Source: Sycon ciliatum (taxonomy: Eukaryota; Porifera; Calcarea; Leucosolenida; Sycettidae). From it: 64,000 bases of DNA. Positions 30,768-51,185 of this stretch are shown here, one piece after another. Position 1 is the stretch's first letter. Every line of letters begins with the position of its first letter. The notes under the pieces were generated by a model. The model was given only the letters and a program-made list of their open reading frames with translations, was not told the DNA's origin and searched no databases. The stretch lies in contig NC_088646.1 in assembly GCF_964019385.1 (NCBI RefSeq), positions 13,905,405-13,969,404 of the forward strand. The letters are read 5' to 3'. The position numbers were made by a program, and so were the translations under genes.

Positions 30768-30819
30768 AAGTAGCAATGCGTTATTAGCACTGTAAGCCAG
30801 AGTGAACTCTATCAAACTA

Positions 30820-31138
30820 CCGTATTTCCCCGTAAGTTAGTACGTACTAAATTTCGAACTTAGCAGACACATGAGTACTAACTTTCGGGGGTGGTACTAT
30901 TTTTCGGGGAGTACTTTTTTATCGGGAGTAAATGACACGCAGTGGGAAGCCTGCGCAACTCTAAGTGTCCGTGCATATGATGTATCTACCGTACGGTGTC
31001 TGTACATGTAGGACGGGTACGAACTTACTATCTTTCGGGGGAACTGTCTTTCGGGGTGATAACCTCGGCAGTGGAAAGTGTATTTTTTATAGGGGGTTAC
31101 TAAGTCATTGGGGAGAACTAACTTACGGGGAAATACGG
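30820..31138. mobile_element. MITE with perfect TIR and TA duplication
   Basis: The left end CCGTATTTCCCCGTAAGTTA is inverted at the right end (taacttacggggaaatacgg). TA flanks both ends (30818-30819 and 31139-31140). The interior repeats actaactttcggggg-type words in both orientations, giving a strong hairpin. Non-coding. Confidence 0.85.
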
Positions 31139-31749
31139 TAATGAACACTGCTCAAAGTAGCATTGAATTATTAGCACTGTAAGCCCGAGTGAACTCTATC
31201 AAACTAATGAACACTGCTCATGTGTCATTATGTGCTATACAGAAGAGCAGCAGGCGCCTCTGGTAACCATGGTGATTTTGCTTGAACATGACCAATATCT
31301 ACAATGACTATGTACATACTTGCTCAGAAACAAAAATGCAACCCGACTGTGTGTGACTTGATGTGTGGGCATCAATGTGTGTGTGTACCTCTGTGTGTGT
31401 GGGGGGGGGGGGAGAGATAGGCTACAGAGGTTTTGCGAATGATTCCAGCGAGACTGCTAATGGGCGCTAAGTATACAGTGGAACCGTGTGGGGCTATGTA
31501 TGCAACGTGAGTCGCTAGTGCAAGTGCAGCGCTGTTTCGCGACTTCGCCAAAACATCTTAAACGGTGATGTCATCACATAACCTCTATAGTTATTGTAGC
31601 TGTCCGCAGATTGAGTAGTTACAAACTTACAATGTGTTGATAGTAGGGTTTACATGCCAAGACTTTGAAGTTAGAGTTGTATCAATGATGTATCAGTACC
31701 CCGTTTGAATGTTCTTTTTTTGCGATGCCTCCTAAACCTAGGGTAACAG

Positions 31750-31960
31750 AATGCTCACAGAGCTCTTACTGGATAAGTTGATGGCCACGCATCCTGTTGC
31801 CATGGAGATAGAGGAGACCAGCGATGAACTTGTCATGATAAAGGTGGATATTTTCGAGTATCCTACCCTCGAAGACGTTGACCGCCTTTGGAAGCTGATT
31901 TTCTCTTGCATGAACAAACTACTACCTGATGCAAAAAGGCGTGCAAGACTTCTCATGTGA
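31750..31960 (+). CDS. possible last exon of the decarboxylase gene
   Basis: After a gtaacag acceptor, 70 codons run to TGA at 31958-31960. The residues (LVMIKVDIFEYPTLEDVDRL, then WKLIF) resemble the C-terminal strand-helix of group II decarboxylases, where a beta strand is followed by T..DI...W.....I. Codon use is coding-like and there is no repeat. At least one exon between 27855 and 31750 would be missing. It could instead be an unrelated gene starting at ATG 31751. Confidence 0.4.
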
Positions 31961-32959
31961 TGCTACCGCACCACAAGTATGTGAGCAAACAACACTCATC
32001 TTCTGCACCAATATTCTATTTGATCTCATAATAATTATTAACCCGAATGCTGCATGGGCAATACGTGCCGCAGTGTGAATAGTGATCATGCACCTTGGGT
32101 GGCTCCTCTGGCTAGCATGGCTGATGGAAAGTCAGCCCACCTTGGCCACGCAATGTTCATCAGCATAACCCCAGTCGCAAAGCACAAGTAAGTGGAATTG
32201 GACCGTTGTCCAAAAACTTTAGAACAGCTTGATGCATGCTGCAACACAGTCAGCAAGAGAAAGAGGCCGTGGGTGGATTTGTTCTCGCTTTTGATGGCTG
32301 TGACCATCCTTTGGTGTGGCCAATAATGCGTTCATGCTACAGTGTTTTCTTGCGCTGCCAGCTTTATGCCCAGCGAGTGAATGAGACCCGATCCCTGGAA
32401 AGGCTCCATTGGAGCCACACACCGGGTTTCCGTTAACCCAGTAAGGATTCTAATTTTTTCTTTGACATGGCCGCATAGGACTTCCCTGCATGCATTACAC
32501 AGGGCTCTTTTGTATCGTGAACTGCAATAAGGAAATGTTTGGATAGTGCTAAGCCGAGCGTAACGTCAGGGTGTCCCTGCATCTGACCTTATCGCGTGTG
32601 AAGGCACAACTGATTTTATATGATTCTTTGATGGGACCAGTACAGTGCATACCTCTGAGGTTTTGAGCAATTTAAAAATATTTGTAAACATGCTTTCTCT
32701 GCGGCTATGCATTGCCACGGTTTCATTCTTCAGACCTGATACTTTTGAATGGATTGGCACAGAAGGCCTAGTAAATTATTGTGCTTTTTGTTTGTATGTG
32801 TGTGTGTGTGGGGGGGGGGGGTGGATATTAACATAGTATGTATGTGCACGCACTCGCATGCATGTTATTTGTGTGTGGTTGGGGGTGGGTGGTGCATGTC
32901 AAAATGGTGTGTGTGTGTGTGCTTGCGTGTGTGTGTGCGTGCTTGTGTGCGTATGTATG
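31961..32959. other. no gene recognised
   Basis: Unique sequence with TG-rich and G-run microsatellites at 32795-32945. No exon or element could be supported. Confidence 0.4.
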
Positions 32960-33125
32960 TACAGTCGTGGCCAAAGAAATCCGACCCGTGAGTCAAAAAT
33001 AGCGCCGCATTTCCACTTCGATGACACCGTGCATGCTCGCAAAAATGATCCGAGGGCCACAGCCGCCGCATGAGCCTTGGCGCTGCTTTCGGCCCGTGGG
33101 TTGGATTTCTTTGGCCACGACTGTA
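32960..33125. mobile_element. Tc1/mariner-type MITE
   Basis: Ends TACAGTCGTGGCCAAAGAAA and its inverse tttctttggccacgactgta, with TA borders. CAGTCGTGGCCAAA is a terminus shared by many Tc1-like transposons. The 166-bp element is non-coding. Confidence 0.8.
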
Positions 33126-33161
33126 CATACTATATGTACATGTATGTATCATCATCATCAT

Positions 33162-35309
33162 GTGAACAGCCTCTTCTACGGGCAAGCAAAAACGCAATAC
33201 ATCAAAATTCAAATAGAATGAAAAAAGAGAGGAAAATGAACACAAAGTGCACTGGAACTCAATAATAAAAAGGAACGCAAAGTGCAGTTGAACACAATGA
33301 GCATGGGGCATGGGGCCACCAATCGCAGAAGACCGGCTCATAATGGAAAATAAAAGAACAAACATAAGACACCCGTACACATCAACGTGCTCTAAGGGTA
33401 TGGCAGCTCGTTAAAAAGCTGTGGCGCTGGCGCTTGTATGATGCCCGCGAACCACGTATGCAGGTAATACACCAGCGGAGCAAACACAGCGACAATACAG
33501 ATCGAAGTTGTCCCATGACTACAGAATAATGTAACTCAGGATTTTTCTCAACAACAAGCGATACCAAATTTTTCAAAAAACGAGACCCCTCTGGCCCACA
33601 CATGCCTGAAGTTGAAAAAACTAACGGTGTAAATGATGCTCTCTCTACAATATTTACACGGGCACAATATTCTCTCTTTTTGGCCTGTTCATGGGTCTTC
33701 AGCTGACGCAGGACGTCTGTACGCGACAGCAGGCTTGCCTTCGGGTGTGTTACCCGTACATCAAAAAAGGCATCCTGCTGCCGGGTCCAGAAGCCCCGCG
33801 CCCTGATATCCAGACGCGCCTCCAAAGACCGGTTCGCAGTTCGATGTGGTAGTGTTTCTCCTTCGAACGGCTTGAGAAGAGGCTCCTTCTCCACATCTGG
33901 TAGTATTTCCCGAATAGCTTCTGACAGAATGTCCCGGATCTCGTTATGTCTTGCAATTGGGTAACCACCCGCCGGGCAACTCATGGCATGATCTATTGTC
34001 ATGTCTTGCCCACAAATACAGGAACTGGACACTCCCTCCAATGACAAACCATATCGAATACAAACAGCATCACGAAAATCCGATTTGTTCAGGATTGAAC
34101 TGGGCGTTATGAAAGACGGCATGGAGGATAACCAATTTGAAACACCCTTCTCACCAGCCGTTTCCAACAAAAGCTGTTGCGCCGGCGGTAGCATGGGGCG
34201 CAACTGTGCCACTCTTTCATCCTGTTTCTTTTGCCGCTGCTGACGTGACTGACGTGCCCGCTGCCGAACATCCCCGATGGCATCAAGGGTAACATCTGCG
34301 CCCGAGCCTCCGGCCGCGTCATCCAGGCTAGTGATCCCCGGCCGTGGTACAGGATGTAGGCGGAAATCATCGGGTAGAGATGACGATAAAATCAACCCGG
34401 GAGAATGGCCCCGAACGTTGTGAGGCTGTTCCGCGCCCGCAACGGTCAGAGGCTGTGTGGAGGACTGGTATGGAGCAGCAGGTGCCTCTTCTGGAGGCGT
34501 TAATGTATCTGGCGGTACAATCAGGCGCACGAACGGCTCAGTGATCTTTGTTGAGGCCGCATACTCCACAGGCGCCAGGGAAGGCAGAATCGGCACAGCA
34601 AGACCACCACATCTCGTTGGCAGAGAGAGAAGCTCCCGCTGTGAGCTATTGGGGTCGAACTCATGGCCCAGGAGAGCTGGCAAAAGCTCCGAATCGATAA
34701 CCTGGCCAGGTACCTGAAGAACCTCAGGGCTGTGCTGTGTGGCACGGAGATGGTATTGCCACCGGCCAGCCAGACCCTTGGTTAACACCACGTATGCCGC
34801 GTGTGGCTGAGTCCTCGCCAGTCCAGCCAGAGACTTGAGTTCTTGTGCCCAGCAACGCGACTTTGCGGATATACATTCTTCGGTATACCTGGCCGATCCC
34901 AGCACACCGCCCAAGTATCGGGCTCCTTCGGCTGATATAGTCACCCCGGTACCGTCAAACACCTCTCTCGCTCGATCGAGATGCTCTGGCTTCGTAACGA
35001 GGATGGTCTTGGCTGCATTGGCGTGGTAACCATATCCGCGGCCAGCCTGTTCCAGAGTATCCCAGTACTGTCGGAGCTGCAGGAGTCTATCCGCCGCCGC
35101 ATCGTCATCTGCATACCAGGACTGGACGACCGACGGGCAAGCCGTTGCCAGGTGCTTCACCAGAGGTGCTGTGGCAACAGCATACACTGCCATTGCCAAT
35201 GGGTCCCCTTGGCATGTCCCTTCCTGTGACAATATCTCACCGCCACCAGCAACGAAAAGGCGAATTGGCGAGCTGTAGATGTTGGCAAACACTTTGCCTA
35301 GAGCAGGGC

Positions 35310-35310
<1 letters not shown>
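33162..35310 (-). mobile_element. REL-type non-LTR retrotransposon, copy 1 (5'-truncated)
   Basis: The fragment lies between (ATC)n at 35311-35352 on its 5' side and (ATC)n at 33149-33161 on its 3' side. It has the coding region 33382-35310 and a 3' UTR ending gcccgtagaagaggctgttc. The same 3' terminal words (gcccgtaaaagaggcc) end copy 3 at 45058. Both ends abut the same trinucleotide repeat, which suggests insertion into it. Confidence 0.75.
33382..35310 (-). pseudogene. reverse transcriptase C-terminal half with REL-type endonuclease
   Basis: The open frame enters in the middle of the RT palm (CPALGKVFANIYSSPIRLFV), has the RT motif GTCQGDPLAMAVYAVATAPL and the catalytic WYADDD, then a thumb region (ARYLGGVLG). 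After a variable Pro-rich stretch come a C-x-C-x7-H-x3-C knuckle (CICGQDMTIDHAMSC), RHNEIRD, EP.L, and an endonuclease-like LDIRARGFW...AFFDVRVTHP. The order knuckle, RHN, EP and D...DV matches the restriction-enzyme-like endonuclease of R2/R4-type elements. It has no N-terminus and cannot be active. About 640 codons remain open with no frameshift. Confidence 0.75.

Positions 35311-35352
<42 letters not shown>
35311..35352. repeat. (ATC)n microsatellite at the retrotransposon 5' junction
   Basis: About 14 ATC units, encoding the run of Asp at the start of the copy 1 open frame on the minus strand. Followed by A/T-rich aaaaaataataatag. Confidence 0.95.
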
Positions 35353-35487
35353 TGCGTTGCCGAAAAAATAATAATAGTAAAATTTAAAAAAATAATAATA
35401 ATAAACGGCATTATGCAGCTGTGTAACTGTAGCGGCAGTAGATGTATGCATGTACATAATGTATGTACATGACTATGTATGTGTGTG

Positions 35488-35750
35488 TCCCATGTGGTGC
35501 AGTGTTACGTGTATGAGAGGTTGCGGGTTCAATTCCCGAAGAAGGATAGTCACACACGTCTTTCTTTCTTCTTTTACTCATTCCCCTAGCTCTTCTTGCA
35601 TTCTCCTGCGTGGTTACCAACATCAATGCATGCCGGAGTATGATTGCGGTGTGGTGTGTGAGAAATGAAAAGAAATAGAAAAATGGAAATAAGGATTCAT
35701 TAGCCAGAAAAATGCCACTTCAACCAGCTGTGTGGAATGGTCATGTACTT
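35488..35750 (+). repeat. SINE family A, copy 2
   Basis: Starts tcccatgtggtgcagtg after a short TG run. The B-box region is gagaggttgcgggttcaatt. It shares the body with copy 1, including tgcatgccggagtat and gattcattagccagaaaa. Its gagaggttgcgggt is identical to that in the Polinton TIR modules. Confidence 0.75.
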
Positions 35751-35950
35751 CGAAGTAGAACATTATACTGGTAGACCATGGTGGACCAGGCTGCCGCTTG
35801 TCCAGTCCATTGGCATTACCAACTACTGGTAGGGTGTTCGGTGCCTCGAACCCAGGCGCATTTTGAGTGGAAACAGTTTTGTACGGGGTCCGTGGCACAA
35901 TCGTACATCACTGTGCTTCTTGCCTTGGCAAGGTAAAATTTTAGCAGCTC

Positions 35951-36002
35951 AGGACGAGTTTGTTTCTTTGTTGGAAAGAGGAGATGTCTCTGCTGTTGAG
36001 AC
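35951..36002 (+). CDS. possible exon, unassigned
   Basis: Between an acceptor-like ttttagcag and a strong gtaagt donor, one frame reads QDEFVSLLERGDVSAVET without stops. Coding-like composition but a weak pyrimidine tract. It might belong to the unrecognised + strand gene that ends at 62538 or to a separate gene. Confidence 0.25.
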
Positions 36003-37393
36003 CGTAAGTCCCGTTTCCACACGACGAATTTTAGCAATGTTACGCCCTGCGCAACTTCAGGGTATCGATTTCGGCCTGTTCTGGGCCGGTCGCAACGCCG
36101 GCGACTATTCCATCGTCTTCAGCGTCGAAAAACTACGCAGTGTGTGAAATTTGGAGGCTGTACGATGCTGTCTTCTTGTTCTATGAGCGATCGATTTGCG
36201 CCAGGATACCAAATGTATGGAGTTCATGTACATGTACATGTACATCGAGTTGATGGACTTGGCTGTAGTGCTGTTTATTTGTAGTTTCGCTGAGCTACCA
36301 CATCAGATAAACCTCTGGTCGCTGTATCTGGAGAGTGGAGAAAGCCATTGTGCAGACAAATTGGTCAAGAACAGATTTCCTGCCAATACTGCGTTCAATA
36401 TGCAGCTGAAAATCTGCACAGAATTGACACTCTGAGGATTTGCAAAATTGCAGCGCGCTAACGCAGTGCAGCTACGCAATGCCGTATGCACCGTGTCTGA
36501 AGTACATTGTCATCCACATAGCATGGGCAATGTAGGGCCAGTGTATTTGTCGACTTTATAAATTACATCCAAATTACGCTTGCACAATCATCCGATAAAT
36601 GAACTGTCTCTTGATTGTGCAAATCGTATGAATAAATTACATGTGACGTGCGACACCAATTGCCCCGAAGTGCTGCACGTGCCGTATATGACTGGGAACA
36701 AGTTGTCCTTCTAAAGCTGATGATTAGCAGGACTGCTGCTGCCTTGGCCTGGCTGAAGCTTACATCGTGTTGCAATGGTGCAGCATACCTGTTAATTGGC
36801 TGCATGCATCCGGTCCCGCGGCGCAACATGCCCGGGTGCGGGTGCCGTCTCGGCTGAGTGCGTATGTTATTTTCTTGGATGCTTCATCTACATGGGGTAG
36901 ATAACTGTAATCTCCTCCTGGTGATACGTCTTTGTAGTACCCGTATTCCAATTAGCTTCACCCTGTGAAGGGTTGCATCTTTCGTATCTATTTCGACTAA
37001 TTTGTACGCGTTGCTATGGTGGTTGCTATGGGCGTTATTTGAATTTGGCTGGATGGAATACCAAAAAAATTGGTCAAGTGATGGAAGCTCTCTATTGGCT
37101 ATCATCTGTGAAAATTTGAAAGACCCTGAACGAAATTGATTTTCACCTTGTTCTAGTTGGTTTTGAATTTCCCGGTTTTGTGCCACTGGCCTGCATCAAA
37201 ACTGTTCCAGCAAAAGTGCCAACAAGCGCACTTCAAACGATCATAACTCTTGAACGTCTGGTCGGATTTAGACAAACCTTATATATTTCCCGGCTAGTTT
37301 ACCCTACTCTTTCCAATGAGACTAAAATCGAAGAGATCGGAGCAACTTTCAAAATCGTCCGAACACCCTACTACTGGCACTACTCCACTACAT
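36003..37393. other. no gene recognised
   Basis: Unique sequence with a short catgta palindrome run at 36227-36246. No repeat family or exon was identified. Confidence 0.4.
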
Positions 37394-38866
<1,473 letters not shown>

Positions 38867-39095
38867 CGGGCATCAATGGACTTGCCATAATATTGTCATT
38901 GGTTTCATTCTGTCTCAGAGTGTTCTGTTGTATTTGTTTTCGTTTTAAAAGCGTTTGAGCGGTTGGGTGAATGGAAACGTCACCGTACTGGTAGTAGCGA
39001 TGCTTGGATGGTGTTTGCGGGTTTGCTTTTTGTTTTTGTATTCCCTAGTTGGCTTGATTCTATTATTTTATTTTATTTTCTGATTGGATTTTCCT

Positions 39096-40736
39096 ATTTG
39101 GGCCAGTGCATGCAATACCGTGTCTAAGGGCAAATTTTTGGATTTTTTTTCTTTCTTGAAAATCAATCACTGGGGTCTAGAGAACAACTCTGTGGAAGAT
39201 GAAGCTGGATATCACATTTGAAAGTACATAGAGACCATGATTTCTATGGCATTGTCCAACATGGAATATGCCTTGTATAATGCATTATCTACAGCGTCGC
39301 TGAAAGCAGCAACAGTTTTGCGTATAAGCCTTTAGTATTGGCCAAGACATTCAATGAAGGCTGCCTTGTTATCCAGACAAAACCGGGCAACATTGTCCAG
39401 CAAATTCTTGCAGCGTTGACCTAACAAGAACTCGCGTTCCTTTTGTGCAAAGACAACATGGTCACGGAGTGGTTCCGTTGCAGACTTCTTTTCATCCTCT
39501 GCACGAGGAGAACAAATATCGTCCCGGAGCAGCGCACACTTGTTGAACACATCCATCCGTTGCGTCATGAACTCGATGGACTTGCACTTCTTAGTCCACA
39601 GATACAAACAAAGTATGGTAACCCAGGGTTTGCGCTTCACCAGACTGCTCGACATGTTCCGAAAGGACAAACTTGTAGGCGACGGATGTAGGTAAGTTTC
39701 ATGGGAGATTCCTCACCTCTCCCTCTTGGTGCAACAGACAAAGGGAGACCGAACACTAAGCTGTAGTTCAGTCTGTTCAGAATTAACTGCTGCGCTCTGT
39801 CTCCCACTTCTGCAGTAAATTTATTCCAAGGCACATTGCCAGCTTTCCATGTGCACCAGGGTCACAGCTAATGTTCTCCTTGTCCACTTGAAGACAGTCA
39901 TATTCTGCCAACCACATGGAGCTGCATAAACGCGGTTCGACACACGATGTGTCCCATCACAGTGTATCCAAACGTGATGGGCGTCCTTTCCGTTGCGGAA
40001 GCTGTCGACTGATGCACGACAGTCGACAGGATCGTCACGCGTGCAGCGCAGCCAGCGCACCAATATAAAAAATGCCGAGGTCCTTCGATTTCATCGCCGA
40101 GATTTAGTCGTCGTAATGGAGGATTGCGCTCGACGTGAAGCTGCTGAAATGGTAGTTCCGAACGCAGCCACAGCCTTCAAGAGTCAGTCAGTCCACAGCG
40201 GCAATGCTCTGAAGCGCGTCCTGCTCATCGTCGCTTGCAGAGGCCACAGAATCTCCGCCTAATTCATCCGCTCTCGACTCGCCTTCAACCTCAACACAGG
40301 AGTCTTTCACTCCCGGACGCTTAGCTGGGGCTTCGTCAGAGTCACTGTGAGCAGAACAGCTGCTAGTTGCCGACTGCTCCGACTCACGACTCGCCAAATA
40401 AATTGTCGTCTTCCTCCTCGATAATAAACCTTGCCGATCTCTTCGGACGCGCCGACGATAATCACGCGAGCGGTACAGCTCAACCGGCGTGCTGCTCGGC
40501 GTCTGCCACGAGTGTGTCTACTCAGAGGCCCTTCCTCAAGTGCTAATTCCAACTCCTCCTGCGCCGCCACGTCCATGATGATCGCTTGTCGGTCGCTTCT
40601 CTTGTCGTCTTGAGATCGAGTAGACAAGATCCGCGGTCGAGCCACAACAAAATAACTCTTCTTTCCGAGCGATTTTCTCAAAATTCTGAAAGAAATCGGT
40701 TTCCCCCGAAGACACGTTTTCGCATGCACTGGCCCA
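39096..40736 (-). mobile_element. 1.64-kb TIR transposon inside copy 2
   Basis: Ends gggccagtgcatgc (39096-39109) and gcatgcactggccc (40723-40736) are perfect inverse copies, and weaker similarity extends about 35 bases (gtgtct). ATTT lies on both outer sides, a probable 4-bp duplication. Minus-strand open frames fill much of it (39332-39670, 39637-39834, 39821-40063, 40188-40397 and 40307-40729), but they are in different frames, as in a decayed transposase gene. The superfamily was not recognised. Confidence 0.65.
39332..39670 (-). pseudogene. decayed transposase-like ORF, C-terminal part
   Basis: The 113-codon frame has a basic, helical, coding-like composition (KPWVTILCLYLWTKKCKS, then MDVFNKCALLRDDI) and ends at TAA just inside the left TIR. 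Upstream frames (39821-40063 with HHVWIHCDGTHRVSNR, 40188-40397 acidic) are probably parts of the same gene broken by frameshifts. I do not recognise the family. Confidence 0.4.
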
Positions 40737-40848
40737 TTTATTTGATTTGATTTTTCTTGAATGGTTTTGTCACCATTGCTTTTCTTGCTTGCGCTTTTCA
40801 GTTTCTTCTTTCTGATACCCGGTTTGTTTTCAAATAAAGGCGAAGTTC

Positions 40849-42496
<1,648 letters not shown>

Positions 42497-42509
42497 TAGT
42501 AGTAGTAGT

Positions 42510-42906
42510 CACATCCTTTATTGCTGAACCCACAAATAATTGCGATACAAATTGTAAACCATCCGAGGAAGAAGAGAAAGCCATTAAAAATAAAAAATAA
42601 AACAAAAAAGGTTATTGTACCATGCCAAACGGCTATTATTAAGTCATGTACCAATTGTAATACATGACGTAGTATAGTAGTCAAGCACCTACAAAATACT
42701 TTGCAGGATAATATTTAAATTGCCTAGCATGCCTACAAATCCGCAGAGCATGCCAATGTTAAATAGGCCAACATATGAATATCGAAGGCGGTTACATGGA
42801 CAGAAGGCGACATTGGTCGAGAAAAGATGGGCCTATTCTCTTCCTCAAGTAAGACGCTCTGCAACCACGGAGGCACGTGATTGACCACCTCAGCAAAACA
42901 AATGCA
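42510..42906 (-). mobile_element. REL-type non-LTR retrotransposon, copy 4 (3' end only)
   Basis: On the minus strand it starts inside the last coding segment (IAFVLLRWSITCLRGCRASY, stop at 42792), directly after (CTA)n. It has about 280 bases of 3' UTR with AATAAAGG and ends gatgtg-(ACT)5-A54-(CTA)n. The C-terminal residues match copy 3 (IAFCLLRWAVTCLRGCRG). Confidence 0.75.
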
Positions 42907-42907
42907 A

Positions 42908-45057
<2,150 letters not shown>

Positions 45058-46738
45058 ACAAGGCCTCTTTTACGGGCAAATGACGCATATGCGTAAACCA
45101 AAAGCAACAAGAAACTCAATAAACAATGTCCAACAAAAGAATCTGCTGACTGCAAAAAAGGACACAAGGTAAAACTCAAGTCCAATAGATCGCGTATGGT
45201 ACGTATGTGTGAACAAACCAAAAGCCGATTGAGTGGTGAATGTGGAATGTGTAAGTTGAAAACTCGAGTCTGATAAATAGCCTATTGGGGGTATATGTGT
45301 AAAAACATCATAAACCAATAGGGTGGTGGATGTATAATTTGTCTGCGTGTGAATGCTTATTTCGATCTGTCCGATAAACAAAACAAAACAAACTATTATA
45401 AAAGTAGAACCAAAAAAAACAAAAAACAAAAAAAACAAAAACGAAAAAAAAAACATGCTCAAAAACAGATATGTCCGTTACGTCACAACATCCGTTTAGG
45501 ATCGGCCACACAGCCCCATGCCACTACCGGAGCAGCCTGCACTCCGTGACAAACGAATTGCCACGGCGTACGCCCCGAGCTCCCCGGCATCCACGCAGAC
45601 AGGTTACGGCCCAGCGGAGGAGGCAGAAGGCAATCCTGGCACGAAGATGGTGCATGACGACGGAGTACTGTAGGTCAGAGTGCTTCTCCACCACGCGCTG
45701 AACAAGCCGCTTCAGGAACATTCCACACTCTGCCCCAGCCATGCCATTCGTAGCAAACACCAACGGAGTGAAGGCACCTCGCTCGACGTCCGTGATCCTC
45801 TGGCAGTATTTTCGCTTCTTCTCCAACTCGCTGGTACGCAGTTGGCCAAGGGCTTCCGAACGCGACAGCAAGGATGCTTTAGGGTGGGTGACCCTGACAT
45901 CAAAGAAAGCGTCCTGCTGCCTTGTCCAGAAACCCCCGGCCCTGATGTCCAAACGAGCTTCAGCGCTGCGATTGGCGGTCCGGCCGGCGAGCACCTCGCC
46001 ATCGAGAGGGAGCAGTCTAGGCTCGACCTCCACGTCTGGCACGACATCGCCAAGGACAGCCGCCAGGGTGTCCCGGATTTCGTCATGACGTGCCATCGGG
46101 TACCCCCCATGTGGACACGTCATCGAGTGGTGTAGGGTGGTGTCCGCTCCACAAGCGCATTTGCACGGGACATCCAGTGGCAGGTACCCATAGCGTATGC
46201 ACACCGCATCTCGAAAGTCGGACTTGTTCAGGATTGTCCGGTGCGCAGTAAGCGGGGCACACGTCAGCCATGACGACACGCCCTTCTCACCGGCGATATC
46301 TGTGAGGCATTTCTGAGGCGGTGGCAGATCGGGATACAACGCCGCGACTAGTGCCTTCTGCGACTTCTCCTTGTCCTTGCGACGTGAGACCGCTCGCTTG
46401 CGGGACTCGGTAACGGCTGCGACCGACGGGTTATCACGAACCGGCTGGGTGGTGTGGACCCCAGGTTCTGGCCGGGTCACAGGTCCAGGAGGATCACGAA
46501 CGGACGCAGCAGAAGACGCAGCAGAAGCAGAAGCAACCGACAATGGTGGATTCCGGTGCGATGCTAAAGACACCTCCTCGCCATCGGGCACGGACGCAGC
46601 AGAAGCAGAAGCAACCGACAAGGGTGGATTCTGAGGCGATGCCAAAGACACCTCCTCGCCATCGGGGACGGCACTCCCCGAACCATCACCGACCATCAGA
46701 CGTACAAGCGGCTCCGTCACCGCAACAGAAGTGGAATA
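45058..46738 (-). mobile_element. REL-type non-LTR retrotransposon, copy 3 (5'-truncated)
   Basis: Flanked on both sides by (AGT)n. Coding part 45524-46738, then a 3' UTR of about 465 bases rich in A/T runs, ending gcccgtaaaagaggccttgt directly before (ACT)n on the coding strand. No poly(A). Confidence 0.75.
45524..46738 (-). pseudogene. retrotransposon endonuclease region, copy 3
   Basis: Enters near TEPLVRLMV, homologous to the ITEPFVRLIV stretch of copy 1, so the RT is entirely missing. A duplicated segment (VPDGEEVSLAS..NPPLSVASASAAS occurs twice) precedes the endonuclease: CACGADTTLHHSMTC, RHDEIRD, EPRLLPLDGE, LDIRAGGFW and AFFDVRVTHPKAS. The frame is open to the stop at 45524. Confidence 0.75.

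Positions 46739-51185
<4,447 letters not shown>

Larger units (their letters stand above)
30385..31230. repeat. tandem units of about 75 bp, interrupted by a SINE and a MITE
   Basis: The motif gcactgtaagcc..gagtgaactctatcaaac with aatgaacactgct recurs at about 30385, 30785 and 31170. SINE B copy 2 lies between the first and second, and the MITE at 30820-31138 is inserted within the second. Confidence 0.8.
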
